Part shown: piece after piece, positions 63,324 to 64,000 of the stretch
Position numbering within the stretch: the stretch's first letter is position 1
How the letters are laid out: each line of letters begins with the position of its first letter
Assembly: GCA_947500445.1 (NCBI GenBank)
Contig: CANMSB010000017.1
Coordinates: 1-64,000, forward strand
Direction of reading: 5' to 3'
DNA: 64,000 nucleotides
Source: an uncultured Flavobacteriaceae bacterium
Lineage (GTDB): Bacteria; Bacteroidota; Bacteroidia; Flavobacteriales; Flavobacteriaceae
Notes under the pieces: generated by a model
What the model was told of the DNA's origin: nothing
Seen by the model: the letters and a program-made list of their open reading frames with translations, nothing else
The model's database searches: none
Translations under genes and position numbers: made by a program

Positions 63324-64000
63324 TCAATAACCGGGGTTTTGACCCAACTCGGGATTGATATTCAATTGGGTTGTTGTCAACGGCATCAAATAATCCCGGC
63401 CGGCATCAAAATTAGCATGTGGTTCCAAACCTTGGGGACCAAAAACTTCGGGGCCCAACTGAAGTCTTTTGATATCGTACCAACGCTTCATTTCAAATGC
63501 CAGTTCCAACCGCCTTTCCTCTATAATGGAATCCCTCATTTGATCTTTGGAAAGGTTTGCGGGAAGATCTGGTGGGTAGTCCGATACCGTACCGCCAAAG
63601 TTACGTGCACGCTCCCTGATGCGATTGATATAATCCGTGGCCTCTTGTGCTCCCGGTGTAATCTCGTTCAGCGCTTCCGCCGCAATAAACAATACTTCGG
63701 CATACCGCATCATTACATAGTCGTTATCGGAAAAGCGGCCGCTTCCTGCAGCATTTATCTGTCTTGTATATTTTGCGATGTGCGGACGGTCTACAACGGC
63801 TCCGTTACCAGGGTCTGCGGCCTTAAATTCCGTAAAACGAACATTTTGTCCGGCAATGGTAGCCACCGTATCAAAACTAACCCTTTTTCGATAATCGCGA
63901 CCGTTCCACCTGTCATAAACATTGATGTTCGGTACCGCTACGCTCCAACCACCTCCCGCGCCGCGGCCCTCGGTCTGATCACCCGATATTCCCGTAAGTG
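63324..64000 (-). CDS. SusD/RagB family outer-membrane lipoprotein, C-terminal part
   Basis: The frame is open to the window edge (last full codon near 63998), so the N-terminus lies outside. The visible 220 or so residues include YVMMRYAEVLFIAAEALNE, AQEATDYINRIRERARNFGG and ELAFEMKRWYDIKRL, the SusD C-terminal helices, and end INPELGQNPGY. SusD proteins hold glycans at a SusC channel. A SusC gene is expected upstream, beyond the window. An in-frame GTG at 63866 is internal, not the start. Confidence 0.95.
   Translation of the reverse strand, partial: LTGISGDQTEGRGAGGGWSVAVPNINVYDRWNGRDYRKRVSFDTVATIAGQNVRFTEFKAADPGNGAVVDRPHIAKYTRQINAAGSGRFSDNDYVMMRYAEVLFIAAEALNEITPGAQEATDYINRIRERARNFGGTVSDYPPDLPANLSKDQMRDSIIEERRLELAFEMKRWYDIKRLQLGPEVFGPQGLEPHANFDAGRDYLMPLTTTQLNINPELGQNPGY

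Noticed and set aside
1-64000. CRISPR arrays, insertion sequences and prophage
   Set aside because: No direct repeat arrays, transposase, integrase or phage structural genes were seen.

Overview
The window reads as chromosome of a marine member of the Flavobacteriaceae (Bacteroidota). Support comes from T9SS type A C-terminal sorting domains, a SusD-family lipoprotein, many lipoproteins with a short signal peptide and Cys, a bacillithiol-pathway deacetylase, the DUF6146/DUF6787 family pair, and promoters of the Bacteroidota form TAnnTTTG. Shine-Dalgarno-like sites are rare. No phage, insertion sequence or CRISPR array was seen.

Layout. 1-8.1 kb (minus strand): a leftward partial gene, a sterol-desaturase-family membrane enzyme, the operon parE-parC-mscL, the GTPase ychF and a ferredoxin. 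8.2-20.5 kb (mostly plus): acyl-CoA reductase, serC, serA, DUF937, DUF6146, DUF6787, a Cys/His-rich small protein, a TonB-dependent receptor with a partner lipoprotein, then (minus) DUF4112 and folE, then a LolD-like ATPase, a CPBP protease and a TIGR02757 protein. 20.5-26.1 kb (minus): a secreted group made of a PhoX-like lipoprotein, a di-haem peroxidase with an extra N-terminal helical domain, and a four-domain FAS1 (fasciclin) lipoprotein cut by an in-frame stop. 26.6-34.3 kb (plus): a membrane protein, SGNH hydrolase, carotenoid-isomerase-like oxidoreductase, a T9SS-exported beta-propeller protein, an SMP-30-like lipoprotein and an arylamine N-acetyltransferase. 34.5-38.4 kb (minus): a catabolic cluster converging on 2-oxoglutarate semialdehyde. 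38.8-50.0 kb: M28 peptidase, tRNA-His, TPR histidine kinase, bshB1, a trans-sulfuration enzyme, a MATE transporter and a fused CcsBA cytochrome c synthetase. 50.3-58.2 kb (plus): a DUF2520 protein, KdsC-like phosphatase, Maf, a lipoprotein, MscS, then a tight set of PIG-L deacetylase, a 33-residue membrane microprotein and a sodium:solute symporter. 58.4-64.0 kb (minus): the end of a polysaccharide utilisation locus with SusD (cut by the window edge), a GH88 unsaturated glucuronyl hydrolase and a multidomain secreted lyase-like protein.

Most unusual signals. (1) A family of long imperfect intergenic palindromes of about 155-171 bp, with two copies in tandem at 9421-9749 and one at 26277-26435. 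They share an apex close to ATAGC-AG-GGCTATGG, but each copy has its own self-complementary arms. (2) The FAS1 gene interrupted by one in-frame TAA. (3) A palindromic divergent promoter at 8204-8221. (4) Start codons only 4-5 nt after a -7 box, suggesting leaderless mRNAs. (5) An unlisted 33-residue membrane microprotein packed between the PIG-L and symporter genes.
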